Assembly (NCBI RefSeq): GCF_051020975.1
Contig: NC_135032.1
Location: 620,001-684,000 of the forward strand
Length of the DNA: 64,000 nt
Direction of reading: 5' to 3'
Source of the DNA: Osmia lignaria lignaria
Lineage: Eukaryota > Arthropoda > Insecta > Hymenoptera > Megachilidae
Below the pieces are notes generated by a model, which worked only from the letters and a program-made list of their open reading frames with translations, made no database searches and was not told the DNA's origin. The position numbers and the translations under genes were made by a program. The first letter of the stretch is position 1, and every line of letters starts with the position of its first letter. This document shows, piece by piece, positions 41,715 through 54,652 of the stretch.

Positions 41715-42741
41715 TAATTCTCTACAAAAAAGGTCTCTTAACATTTTGCCATAGCTCGCTTCGTTTCCGAGATATTTGCAGATATATCTCAAGGGAAGGG
41801 GCCTGACGGACATATTTCGAGATATTTCTTCTTCTTGTTGTTCTTCCTCTGCACAGCTAAGCTGGAAGTGGCATTTGCAGCTCGCAATAGTGCAGAGTTA
41901 TCTCAAAGAAAGGGGCCACGGTGTTTCTGTATCTCTATTATGTTGGTGCGGCTTCGGAACTTTTAAATATCTTGATATATCTCGAGAACTACGCATCTGA
42001 TCAAAAAATATCATAGAACATAAAAGGTAGGAAACTTAATTCTCTACAAAAAAGGTCTCTTAACATTTTGCCATAGCTCGCTTCGTTTCCGAGATATTTG
42101 CAGATTTATCTCAAGGGAAGGGGCCTGACGGACATATTTCGAGATATTTCTTCTTCTTGTTGTTCTTCTTCTGCACAGCTAAGCTGGAAGTGGCATTTGC
42201 AGCTCGCACTAGTGCAGAGTTATCTCAAAGAAAGGGGCCACGGTGTTTCTGTATCTCTATTATGTTGGTGCGGCTTCGGAACTTTTAAATATCTCGATAT
42301 ATCTCGAAAACTACGCCTCTGATCAAAAAATATCATAGAACATAAATTGTAGAAAACATAATTCTCTACAAAAAAGGTCTCTTAACATTTTGCCATAGCT
42401 CGCTTCGTTTCCGAGATATTTGCAGATATATTTCAAGGGAAGGGGCCTGACGGGCATATTTCGAGATATTTCTTCTTCTTGTTCTTCTTCTTCTGCACAG
42501 CTAAGCTGGAAGTGGCATTTGCGGCTCGCACTAGTGCACAGTTATCTCAAAGAAAGGGGCCACGGTGTTTCTGTATCTCTATTATGTTGGTGCGTCTTCG
42601 GAACTTTTAAATATCTCGATATATCTCGAAAACTACGCTTCTGATCAAAAAATATCATACAACATAAATTGTAGGAAACATAATTCTCTACAAAAAACGT
42701 CTCTTAACATTTTGCCATAGCTCGCTTCGTTTCCGAGATAT

Positions 42742-43060
42742 TTGCAGATTCAGCTCAAAGGAACTGGCCTGACGGACATATTTCGAGATATTTCTTCTTC
42801 TTGTTGTTCTTCTGCACAGCTCAGCTGGAAGTGGCATTTGCAGCTCGCAATAGTGCAGAGTTATCTCAAAGAAAGGGGCCACGGTGTTTCTGTATCTCTA
42901 TTATGTTGGTGCGGCTTCGGAACTTTTAAATATCTTGATATATCTCGAGAACTACGCGTCTGATCAAAAAATGTCATAGAACATAAAAAGTAGGAAACTT
43001 AATTCTCTACAAAAACGGTCTCTTAACGTTTTGCCATAGCTCACTTCGTTTCCGAGATAT
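42742..43060 (+). repeat. Short 319-bp monomer with 3-bp tract deletion
   Basis: This is the only monomer of 319 bp. One TTC is missing from the pyrimidine tract, which reads TTCTTCTTCTTGTTGTTCTTCTGC, and AGCTAAGC reads AGCTCAGC. The likely cause is replication slippage in the TTC repeat. Unlike most 1-bp deletions here it was not amplified. Confidence 0.9.
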
Positions 43061-46000
43061 TTGCAGATATATCTCAAGGGAAGGGGCCTGACGGACATAT
43101 TTCGAGATATTTCTTCTTCTTGTTGTTCTTCTTCTGCACAGCTAAGCTGGAAGTGGCATTTGCGGCTCGCACTAGCGCACAGTTATCTCAAAGAAAGGGG
43201 CCACGGTGTTTCTGTATCTCTATTATGTTGGTGCGTCTTCGGAACTTTTAAATATCTCGATATATCTCGAAAACTACGCTTCTGCTCAAAAAATATCATA
43301 GAACGTAAATTGTAGGAAACATTATTCTCTACAAAAAAGGTCTCTTAACATTTTGCCATAGCTCGCTTCGTTTCCGAGATATTTGCAGATTCATCTCAAG
43401 GGAAGGGGCCTGACGGACATATTTCGAGATATTTCTTCTTCTTGTTGTTCTTCCTCTGCACAGCTAAGCTGGAAGTGGCATTTACAGCTCGCAACAGTGC
43501 AGAGTTATCTCAAAGAAAGGGGCCACGGTGTTTCTGTATCTCTATTATGTTGGTGCGGCTTCGGAACTTTTAAATATCTTGATATATCTCGAGAACTACG
43601 CATCTGATCAAAAAATATCATAGAACATGAAAAGTAGGAAACTTAATTCTCTACAAAACAGGTCTCTTAACCTTTTGCCATAGCTCTCTTCGTTTCCGAG
43701 ATATTTGCAGATTTATCTCAAGGGAAGGGGCCTGACGGACATATTTCGATATATTTCTTCTTCTTGTTGTTCTTCTTCTGCACAGCTAAGCTGGAAGTGG
43801 CATTTGCGGCTCGCACTAGTGCAGAGTTATCTCAACGAAAGGGGCCACGGTGTTTCTGTATCTCTATTATGTTGGTGCGGCTTCGGAACTTTTAAATATC
43901 TTGATATATCTCGAGAACTACGCGTCTGATCAAAAAATATCATAGAACATAAAAAGTAGGAAACTTAATTCTCTACAAAAACGGTCTCTTAACATTTTGC
44001 CATAGCTCGCTTCGTTTCCGAGATATTTGCAGATATATTTCAAGGGAAGGGGCCTGACGGGCATATTTCGAGATATTTCTTCTTCTTGTTGTTCTTCTTC
44101 TGCACAGCTAAGCTGGAAGTGGCATTTGCGGCTCGCACTAGTGCACAGTTATCTCAAAGAAAGGGGCCACGGTGTTTCTGTATCTCTATTATGTTGGTGC
44201 GTCTTCGGAACTTTTAAATATCTCGCTATATCTCGAAAACTACGCTTCTGATCAAAAAATATCATAGAACATAAATTGTAGGAAACATAATTCTCTACAA
44301 AAAATGTCTCTTAACATTTTGCCATAGCTCGCTTCGTTTCCGAGATATTTGCAGATTCAGCTCAAAGGAACTGGCCTGACGGACATATTTCGAGATATTT
44401 CTTCTTCTTGTTGTTCTTCCTCTGCACAGCTAAGCTGGAAGTGGCATTTGCAGCTCGCCATAGTGCAGAGTTATCTCAAAGAAAGGGGCCACGGTGTTTC
44501 TGTATCTCTATTATGTTGGTGCGGCTTCGGAACTTTTAAATATCTTGATATATCTCGAGAACTACGCATCTGATCAAAAAATATCATAGAACATAAAAAG
44601 TAGGAAACTTAATTCTCTACAAAAAAGGTCTCTTAACATTTTGCCATAGCTCGCTTCGTTTCCGAGATATTTGCAGATTTATCTCAAGGGAAGGGGCCTG
44701 ACGGACATATTTCGAGATATTTCTTCTTCTTGTTGTTCTTCTTCTGCACAGCTAAGCTGGAAGTGGCATTTGCCCCTCGCACTAGTGCAGAGTTATCTCA
44801 ACGAAAGGGGCCACGGTGTTTCTGTATCTCTATTATGTTGGTGCCGCTTCGGAACTTTTAAATATCTCGATATATCTCGAAAACTACGCTTCTGATCAAA
44901 AAATATCATACAACATAAATTGTAGGAAGCATAATTCTCTACAAAAAAGGTCTCTTAACATTTTGCCATAGCTCGCTTCGTTTCCGAGATATTTGCAGAT
45001 ATATCTCAAGGGAAGGGGCCTGACGGACATATTTCGAGATATTTCTTCTTCTTGTTGTTCTTCTTCTGCACAGCTAAGCTGGAAGTGGCATTTACAGCTC
45101 GCAACAGTGCAGAGTTATCTCAAAGAAAGGGGCCACGGTGTTTCTGTATCTCTATTATGTTGGTGCGGCTTCGGAACTTTTAAATATCTTGATATATCTC
45201 GAGAACTACGCATCTGATCAAAAAATATCATAGAACATGAAAAGTAGGAAACTTAATTCTCTACAAAACAGGTCTCTTAACATTTTGCCATAGCTCTCTT
45301 CGTTTCCGAGATATTTGCAGATTTATCTCAAGGGAAGGGGCCTGGCGGACATATTTCGAGATATTTCTTCTTCTTGTTGTTCTTCTTCTGCACAGCTAAG
45401 CTGGAAGTGGCATTTGCAGCTCGCAATAGTTCAGAGTTATCTCAAAGAAAGGGGCCACGGTGTTTCTGTATCTCTATTATGTTGGTGCGTCTTCGGAACT
45501 TTTAAATATCTCGATATATCTCGAAAACTACGCTTCTGATCAAAAAATATCATAGAACGTAAATTGTAGGAAACATTATTCTCTACAAAAAAGGTCTCTT
45601 AACATTTTGCCATAGCTCGCTTCGTTTCCGAGATATTTGCAGATTCATCTCAAGGGAAGGGGTCTGACGGACATATTCCGAGATATTTCTTCTTCTTGTT
45701 GTTCTTCTTCTGCACAGCTAAGCTGGAAGTGGCATTTGCGGCTCGCACTAGTGCAGAGTTATCTCAAAGAAAGGGGCCACGGTGTTTCTGTATCTCTATC
45801 ATGTTGGTGCGGCTTCGGAACTTTTAAATATCTCGATATATCTCGAAAACTACGCTTCTGATCAAAAAATATCATAGAAGATAAAAAGTAGGAAACTTAA
45901 TTCTCTACAAAAAAGGTCTCTTAACATTTTGCCATAGCTCGCTTCGTTTCCGAGATATTTGCAGATTCAGCTCAAAGGAACTGGCCTGACGGACATATTT

Positions 46001-46311
46001 CGAGATATTTCTTCTTCTTGTTGTTCTTCCTCTGCACAGCTAAGCTGGAAGTGGCATTTGCAGCTCGCCATAGTGCAGAGTTATCTCAAAGAAAGGGGCC
46101 ACGGTGTTTCTGTATCTCTATTATGTTGGTGCGGCTTCGGAACTTTTAAATATCTTGATATATCTCGAGAACTACGCATCTGATCAAAAAATATCATAGA
46201 ACATGAAAAGTAGGAAACTTAATTCTCTACAAAACAGGTCTCTTAACATTTTGCCATAGCTCTCTTCGTTTCCGAGATATTTGCAGATTTATCTCAAGGG
46301 AAGGGGCCTGG

Positions 46312-48409
46312 CGGACATATTTCGAGATATTTCTTCTTCTTGTTGTTCTTCTTCTGCACAGCTAAGCTGGAAGTGGCATTTGCAGCACGCAATAGTGCAG
46401 AGTTATCTCAAAGAAAGGGGCCACGGTGTTTCTGTATCTCTATTATGTTGGTGCGGCTTCGGAACTTTTAAATATCTTGATATATCTCGAGAACTACGCA
46501 TCTGATCAAAAAATATCATACTACATAAAAAGTAGGAAACTTAATTCTCTACAAGAAAGGTCTCTAAACATTTTGCCATAGCTCGCTTCGTTTCCGAGAT
46601 ATTTGCAGATGTATCTCAAGGGAAGGGGCCTGACGGACATATTTCGAGATGTTTCTTCTTCTTGTTGTTCTTCTTCTGCACAGCTAAGCTGGAAGTGGCA
46701 TTTGCAGCTCGCAATAGTGCAGAGTTATCTCAAAGAGAGGGGCCACGGTGTTTCTGTATCTCTATTATGTTGGTGCGGCTTCGGAACTTTTAAATATCTT
46801 GATATATCTCGAGAACTACGCATCTGATCAAAAAATATCATAGAAGATAAAAAGTAGGAAACTTAATTCTCTACAAAAAAGGTCTCTTAACATTTCGCCA
46901 TAGCTCGCTTCGTTTCCGAGATATTTGCAGATTTATCTCAAGGGAAGGGGCCTGTCGGACATATTTCGAGATATTTCTTCTTCTTGTTGTTCTTCTTCTG
47001 CACTGCTAAGCTGGAAGTGGCATTTGCGGCTCGCACTAGTGCAGAGTTATCTGAAAGAAAGGGGCCACGGTGTTTCTGTATCTCTATTATGTTGGTGCGG
47101 CTTCGGAACTTTTAAATATCTTGATATATCTCGAGAACTACGCATCTGATCAAAAAAGATCATAGAACATGAAAAGTAGGAAACTTAATTCTCTACAAAA
47201 AAGGTCTCTTAACATTTTGCCATAGCTCTCTTCGTTTCCGAGATATTTGCAGATTTATCTCAAGGGAAGGGGCCTGACGGACATATTTCGAGATATTTCT
47301 TCTTCTTGTTGTTCTTCTTCTGCACAGCTAAGCTGGAAGTGGCATTTGCGGCTCGCACTAGTGCAGAGTTATCTCAACGAAAGGGGCCACGGTGTTTCTG
47401 TATCTCTATTATGTTGGTGCGGCTTCGGAACTTTTAAATATCTTGATATATCTCGAGAACTACGCATCTGATCAAAAAATATCATAGAACATGAAAAGTA
47501 GGAAACTTAATTCTCTACAAAAAAGGTCTGTTAACATTTTGCCATAGCTCGCTTCGTTTCCGAGATATTTACAGATTTATCTCAAGGGAAGGGGCCTGAC
47601 GGACATATTTCGAGATATTTCTTCTTCTTGTTGTTCTTCTTCTGCACAGCTAAGCTGGAAGTGGCATTTGCAGCACGCAATAGTGCAGAGTTATCTCAAA
47701 GAAAGGGGCCACGGTGTTTCTGTATCTCTATTATGTTGGTGCGGCTTCGGAACTTTTAAATATCTTGATATATCTCGAGAACTACGCATCTGATCAAAAA
47801 ATATCATACCACATAAAAAGTAGGAAACTTAATTCTCTACAAGAAAGGTCTCTAAACATTTTGCCATAGCTCGCTTCGTTTCCGAGATATTTGCAGATTT
47901 ATCTCAAGGGAAGGGGCCTGACGGACATATTTCGAGATGTTTCTTCTTCTTGTTGTTCTTCTTCTGCACAGCTAAGCTGGAAGTGGCATTTGCAGCTCGC
48001 AATAGTGCAGAGTTATCTCAAAGAGAGGGGCCACGGTGTTTCTGTATCTCTATTATGTTGGTGCGGCTTCGGAACTTTTAAATATCTTGATATATCTCGA
48101 GAACTACGCATCTGATCAAAAAATATCATAGAAGATAAAAAGTAGGAAACTTAATTCTCTACAAAAAAGGTCTCTTAACATTTCGCCATAGCTCGCTTCG
48201 TTTCCGAGATATTTGCAGATTTATCTCAAGGGAAGGGGCCTGTCGGACATATTTCGAGATATTTCTTCTTCTTGTTGTTCTTCTTCTGCACTGCTAAGCT
48301 GGAAGTGGCATTTGCGGCTCGCACTAGTGCAGAGTTATCTCAAAGAAAGGGGCCACGGTGTTTCTGTATCTCTATTATGTTGGTGCGGCTTCGGAACTTT
48401 TAAATATCT
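46312..48409 (+). repeat. 4-monomer repeat (1,288 bp)
   Basis: 46312-47121 matches 47600-48409 with three differences (ACTACAT/ACCACAT, GATGTATC/GATTTATC, CTGAAAG/CTCAAAG). Shared rare bases are GCAGCACGC, ACAAGAAAGGTCTCTAAAC, GAGATGTTTC, AACATTTCGCC, CCTGTCGG and GCACTGCTAAG. Confidence 0.84.
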
Positions 48410-50788
48410 CGATATATCGCGAAAACTACGCTTCTGATCAAAAAATATCATAGAACATAAATTGTAGGAAACATAATTCTCTACAAAAAACGTCTCTTAA
48501 CATTTTGCCATAGCTCGCTTCGTTTACGAGATATTTGCAGATTTATCTCAAGGGAAGGGGCCTGACGGACATATTTCGAGATATTTCTTCTTCTTGTTGT
48601 TCTTCTTCTGCACAGCTAAGCTGGAAGTGGCATTTGCAGCTCGCAATAGTTCAGAGTTATCTCAAAGAAAGGGGCCACGGTGTTTCTGTATCTCTATTAT
48701 GTTGGTGCGGCTTCGGAACTTTTAAATATCTTGATATATCTCGAGAACTACGCATCTGATCAAAAAATATCATACTACATAAAAAGTAGGAAACTTAATT
48801 CTCTACAAAAAAGGTCTCTTAACATTTTGCCATAGCTCGCTTCGTTTCCGAGATATTTGCAGATTCATCTCAAGGGAAGGGGTCTGACGGACATATTTCG
48901 AGATATTTCTTCTTCTTGTTGTTCTTCTTCTGCACAGCTAAGCTCGAAGTGGCATTTGCAGCTCGCAATAGTGCAGAGTTATCTCAAAGAAAGAGGCCAC
49001 GGTGTTTCTGTACCTCTATTATGTTGGAGCAGCTTCGGAACTTTTAAATATCTTGATATATCTCGAGAACTACGCATCTGATCAAAAAATATCATCGAAC
49101 ATAAAAAGTAGGAAACTTAATTCTCTACAAAAAAGGTCTCTTAACATTTTGCCATAGCTCGCTTCGTTTCCGAGATATTTGCAGATTCATCTCAAGGGAA
49201 GGGGTCTGACGGACATATTTCGAGATATTTCTTCTTCTTGTTGTTCTTCTTCTGCACAGCTAAGCTGGAAGTGGCATTTGCAGCTCGCAATAGTGCAGAG
49301 TTATCTCAAAGAAAGGGGCCACGGTGTTTCTGTATCTCTATTATGTTGGTGCGGCTTCGGAACTTTTAAATATCTCGATATATCTCGAAAACTACGCTTC
49401 TGATCAAAAAATATCATAGAAGATAAAAAGTAGGAAACTTAATTCTCTACAAAAAAGGTCTCTTAACATTTTGCCATAGCTCGCTTCGTTTCCGAGATAT
49501 TTGCAGATTCAGCTCAAAGGAACTGGCCTGGCGGACATATTTCGAGATATTTCTTCTTCTTGTTGTTCTTCCTCTGCACAGCTAAGCTGGAAGTGGCATT
49601 TGCAGCTCGCCATAGTGCAGAGTTATCTCAAAGAAAGGGGCCACGGTGTTTCTGTATCTCTATTATGTTGGTGCGGCTTCGGAACTTTTAAATATCTTGA
49701 TATATCTCGAGAACTACGCATCTGATCAAAAAATATCATAGAACATAAATTGTAGGAAGCATAATTCTCTACAAAAAAGGTCTCTTAACATTTTGCCATA
49801 GCTCGCTTCGTTTCCGAGATATTTGCAGATATATCTCAAGGGAAGGGGCCTGACGGACATATTTCGAGATATTTCTTCTTCTTGTTGTTCTTCTTCTGCA
49901 CAGCTAAGCTGGAAGTGGCATTTACAGCTCGCAACAGTGCAGAGTTATCTCAAAGAAAGGGGCCACGGTGTTTCTGTATCTCTATTATGTTGGTGCGGCT
50001 TCGGAACTTTTAAATATCTTGATATATCTCGAGAACTACGCATCTGATCAAAAAATATCATAGAACATGAAAAGTAGGAAACTTAATTCTCTACAAAACA
50101 GGTCTCTTAACATTTTGCCATAGCTCTCTTCGTTTCCGAGATATTTGCAGATTTATCTCAAGGGAAGGGGCCTGGCGGACATATTTCGAGATATTTCTTC
50201 TTCTTGTTGTTCTTCTTCTGCACAGCTAAGCTGGAAGTGGCATTTGCAGCACGCAATAGTGCAGAGTTATCTCAAAGAAAGGGGCCACGGTGTTTCTGTA
50301 TCTCTATTATGTTGGTGCGGCTTCGGAACTTTTAAATATCTTGATATATCTCGAGAACTACGCATCTGATCAAAAAAGATCATAGAACATGAAAAGTAGG
50401 AAACTTAATTCTCTACAAAAAAGGTCTCTTAACATTTTGCCATAGCTCTCTTCGTTTCCGAGATATTTGCAGATTTATCTCAAGGGAAGGGGCCTGACGG
50501 ACATATTTCGAGATATTTCTTCTTCTTGTTGTTCTTCTTCTGCACAGCTAAGCTGGAAGTGGCATTTGCGGCTCGCACTAGTGCAGAGTTATCTCAACGA
50601 AAGGGGCCACGGTGTTTCTGTATCTCTATTATGTTGGTGCGGCTTCGGAACTTTTAAATATCTTGATATATCTCGAGAACTACGCGTCGGATCAAAAAAT
50701 ATCATAGAACATAAAAAGTAGGAAACATAATTCTCTACAAAAAAGGTCTCTTAACATTTTGCCATAGCTCGCTTCGTTTCCGAGATAT

Positions 50789-53700
50789 TTGCAGATTTAT
50801 CTCAAGGGAAGGGGCCTGACGGACATATTTCGAGATATTTCTTCTTCTTGTTGTTCTTCTTCTGCACAGCTAAGCTGGAAGTGGCATTTGCGGCTCGCAC
50901 TAGTGCAGAGTTATCTCAAAGAAAGGGGCCACGGTGTTTCTGTATCCCTATTATGTTGGTGCGGCTTCGGAACTTTTAAATATCTTGATATATCTCGAGA
51001 ACTACGCATCTGATCAAAAAATATCATAGAACATAAATTGTAGGAAACATAATTCTCTACAAAAAACGTCTCTTAACATTTTGCCATAGCTCGCTTCGTT
51101 TACGAGATATTTGCAGATTTATCTCAAGGGAAGGGGCCTGACGGACATATTTCGAGATATTTCTTCTTCTTGTTGTTCTTCTTCTGCACAGCTAAGCTGG
51201 AAGTGGCATTTGCAGGTCGCAATAGTGCAGAGTTATCTCAAAGAAAGGGGCCACGGTGTTTCTGTATCTCTATTATGTTGGTGCGGCTTCGGAACTTTTA
51301 AATATCTTGATATATCTCGAGAACTACGCATCTGATCAAAAAATATCATAGAACATAAAAAGTAGGAAACTTAATTCTCTACAAAAAAGGTCTCTTAACA
51401 TTTTGCCATAGCTCGCTTCGTTTCCGAGATATTTGCAGATTTATCTCAATGGAAGGGGCCTGACGGGCATATTTCGAGATATTTCTTCTTCTTGTTGTTC
51501 TTCTTCTGCACAGCTAAGCTGGAAGTGACATTTGCAGCTCGCAATAGTGCAGAGTTATCTCAAAGAAAGGGGCCACGGTGTTTCTGTATCTCTATTATGT
51601 TGGTGCGGCTTCGGAACTTTTAAATATCTTGATATATCTCGAGAACAACGCATCTGATCAAAAAAGATCATAGAACATAAAAAGTAGGAAACTTAATTCT
51701 GTACAAAAAAGGTCTCTTAACATTTTGTCATAGCTCGCTTCGTTTCCGAGATATTTGCAGATTTATCTCAAGGGAAGGGGCCTGACGGACATATTTCGAG
51801 ATATTTCTTCTTCTTGTTGTTCTTCTTCTGCACAGCTAAGCTGGGAGTGGCATTTGCAGCTCGCAATAGTGCAGAGTTATCTCAAAGAAAGGGGCCACGG
51901 TGTTTCTGTATCCCTATTATGTTGGTGCGGCTTCGGAACTTTTAAATATCTTGATATATCTCGAGAACTACGCATCCGATCAAAAAATATCATAGAACAT
52001 AAAAAGTAGGAATCTTAATTCTCTACAAAAAAGGTCTCTCAACATTTTGCCATAGCTCGCTTCGTTTCCGAGATATTTGCAGATATATCTCAAGGGAAGG
52101 GGCCTGACAGACATATTTCGAGATATTTCTTCTTCTTGTTGTTCTTCTTCTGCACAGCTAAGCTGGAAGTGACATTTGCAGCTCGCAATAGTGCAGAGTT
52201 ATCTCAAAGAAAGGGGCCACGGTGTTTCTGTATCTCTATTATGTTGGTGCGGCTTCGGAACTTTTAAATATCTTGATATATCTCGAGAACAACGCATCTG
52301 ATCAAAAAATATCATAGAACATAAAAAGTAGGAAACTTAATTCTCTACAAAAAAGGTCTCTTAACATTTTGCCATAGCTCGCTTCGTTTCCGAGATATTT
52401 GCATATTTATCTCAAGGGAAGGGGCCTGACGGACATATTTCGAGATATTTCTTCATCTTGTTGTTCTTCTTCTGCACAGCTAAGCTGGAAGTGGTATTTG
52501 CGGCTCGCACTAGTGCAGAGTTATCTCAAAGAAAGGGGCCACGGTGCTTCTGTATCTCTATTATGTTGGTGCGGCCTCGGAACTTTTAAATATCTCGATA
52601 TATCTCGAGAACTACGCATCTGATCAAAAAATATCATAGAACATAAAAAGTAGGAAACTTAATTCTCTACAAAAAATGTCTCTTAACATTTTGCCATAGC
52701 TCGCTTCGTTTCCGAGATATTTGCAGATTTATCTCAAGGGAAGGGGTCTGACGGACATATTTCGAGATATTTCTTCTTCTTGTTGTTCTTCTTCTGCACA
52801 GCTAAGCTGGAAGTGGCATTTGCAGCTCGCAGTAGTGCAGAGTTATCTCAAAGAAAGGGGCCACGGTGTTTCTGTATCTCTATTATGTTGGTGCGGCTTC
52901 GGAACTTTTAAATATCTCGATATATCTCGAAAACTACGCTTCTGATCAAAAAATATCAGAGATCGTAAATTGTAGGAAAGATAATTCTGTACAAAAAAGG
53001 TCTCTTAACATTTTGCCATAGCTCGCTTCGTTTCCGAGATATTTGCAGATTTATCTCAATGGAAGGGGCCTGACGGACATATTTCGAGATATTTCTTCTT
53101 CTTGTTGTTCTTCTTCTGCACAGCTAAGCTGGGAGTGGCATTTGCAACTCGCAATAGTGCAGAGTTATCTCAAAGAAAGGGGCCACGGAGTTTCTGTATC
53201 TCTATTATGTTGGTGCGGCTTCGGAACTTTTAAATATCTTGATATATCTCGAGAACAACGCATCTGATCAAAAAATATCATAGAACATAAAAAGTAGGAA
53301 ACTTAATTCTGTACAAAAAAGGTCTCTTAACATTTTGCCATAGCTCGCTTCGTTTCCGAGATATTTGCAGATTTATCTCAATGGAAGGGGCCTGACGGGC
53401 ATATTTCGAGATATTTCTTCTTCTTGTTGTTCTCCTTCTGCACAGCTAAGCTGGAAGTGGCATTTGCAGCGCGCAATAGTGCAGAGTTATCTCAAAGAAA
53501 GGGGCCACGGTGTTTCTGTATCTCTATTATGTTGGTGCGGCTTCGGAACTTTTAAATATCTTGATATATCTCGAGAACTACGCATCCGATCAAAAAATAT
53601 CATAGAACATAAAAAGTAGGAAACTTAATTCTCTACAAAAAAGGTCTCTTAACATTTTGCCATAGCTCGCTTCGTTTCCGAGATATTTGCAGATATATCT

Positions 53701-54652
53701 CAAGGGAAGGGGCCTGACGGACATATTTCGAGATATTTCTTCTTCTTGTTGTTCTTCTTCTGCACAGCTAAGCTGGGAGTGGCATTTGCAGCTCGCAATA
53801 GTGCAGAGTTATCTCAAAGAAAGGGGCCACGGTGTTTCTGTATCTCTATTATGTTTGTGCGGCTTCGGAACTTTTAAATATCTTGATATATCTAGAGAAC
53901 AACGCATCTGATCAAAAAATATCATAGAACATAAAAAGTAGGAAACTTAATTCTCTACAAAAACGGTCTCTTAACATTTTGCCATAGCTCACTTCGTTTC
54001 CGAGATATTTGCAGATATATCTCAAGGGAAGGGGCCTGACGGACATATTTCGAGATATTTCTTCTTCTTGTTGTTCTTCTTCTGCACAGCTAAGCTGGAA
54101 GTGGCATTTGCAGCGCGCAATAGTGCAGAGTTATCTCAAAGAAAGGGGCCACGGTGTTTCTGTATCTCTATTATGTTGGTGCGGCTTCGGAACTTTTAAA
54201 TATCTTGATATATCTCGAGAACTACGCATCTGATCAAAAAATATCATACTACATAAAAAGTAGGAAACTTAATTCTCTACAAGAAAGGTCTCTAAACATT
54301 TTGCCATAGCTCGCTTCGTTTCCGAGATATTTGCAGATTTATCTCAAGGGAAGGGGCCTGACGGACATATTTCGAGATGTTTCTTCTTCTTGTTGTTCTT
54401 CTTCTGCACAGCTAAGCTGGAAGTGGCATTTGCAGCTCGCAATAGTGCAGAGTTATCTCAAACAAAGAGGCCACGGTGTTCCTGTACCTCTATTATGTGG
54501 GTGCAGCTTCGGAACTTTTAAATATCTTGATATATCTCGAGAACTACGCATCTGATCAAAAAATATCATCGAACATAAAAAGTAGGAAACTTAATTCTCT
54601 ACAAAAAAGGTCTCTTAACATTTTGCCATAGCTCGCTTCGTTTCCGAGATAT
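50789..54652 (+). repeat. Right-central domain with dimeric alternation
   Basis: Monomers start every 322 bp from 50789 to 54331. 51433 and 52077 share GAAGTGACATTT and GAGAACAACGC at two-monomer spacing. 53043 and 53687 share GCTGGGAGTGG and GAACAACGC, and 53365 and 54009 share GCAGCGCGC, again two monomers apart, but with several differences between partners (for example CTCAATGG/CTCAAGGG, TCTCGAGA/TCTAGAGA). The dimers are older than those at 29 kb. 54331 is a member of the dispersed GTACCTCTATT variant. Confidence 0.8.

Larger units (their letters stand above)
25455..42419 (+). repeat. Central domain rich in the CATATTTATCTC monomer variant
   Basis: Monomer starts run every 322 bp without a length change: 25354 + 322n up to 42098. 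The variant TTGCATATTTATCTC begins at 26320, 27286, 28252, 28896, 30828, 34048, 34692, 35658, 35980, 37590, 37912 (TTTGTCTC form), 38234, 38878, 39200, 40488 and 40810, and in damaged form at 32438 and 36624. Outside this domain I found it only at 52399. Local amplification shows as dimers, trimers, tetramers and a degenerate pentamer, listed separately. Confidence 0.87.
42420..50788 (+). repeat. Mosaic domain with GTGCGTCTTCGG and GATTCAGCTC variants
   Basis: Monomers start at 42420, 42742, then 43061 + 322n to 50467. GTGCGTCTTCGG is seen at 42420, 43061, 44027 and 45315. Spacing of about five monomers relates 42420 and 44027 (both with ATATTTCAAGGG and GACGGGCAT), 42742 and 44349, and 43383 and 44993 (both with AACATGAAAAG and ACAAAACAGG). 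Further matches at 12 and 15 monomers (46281/50145, 44993/49823) overlap these, so no single period explains the domain. Confidence 0.82.
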
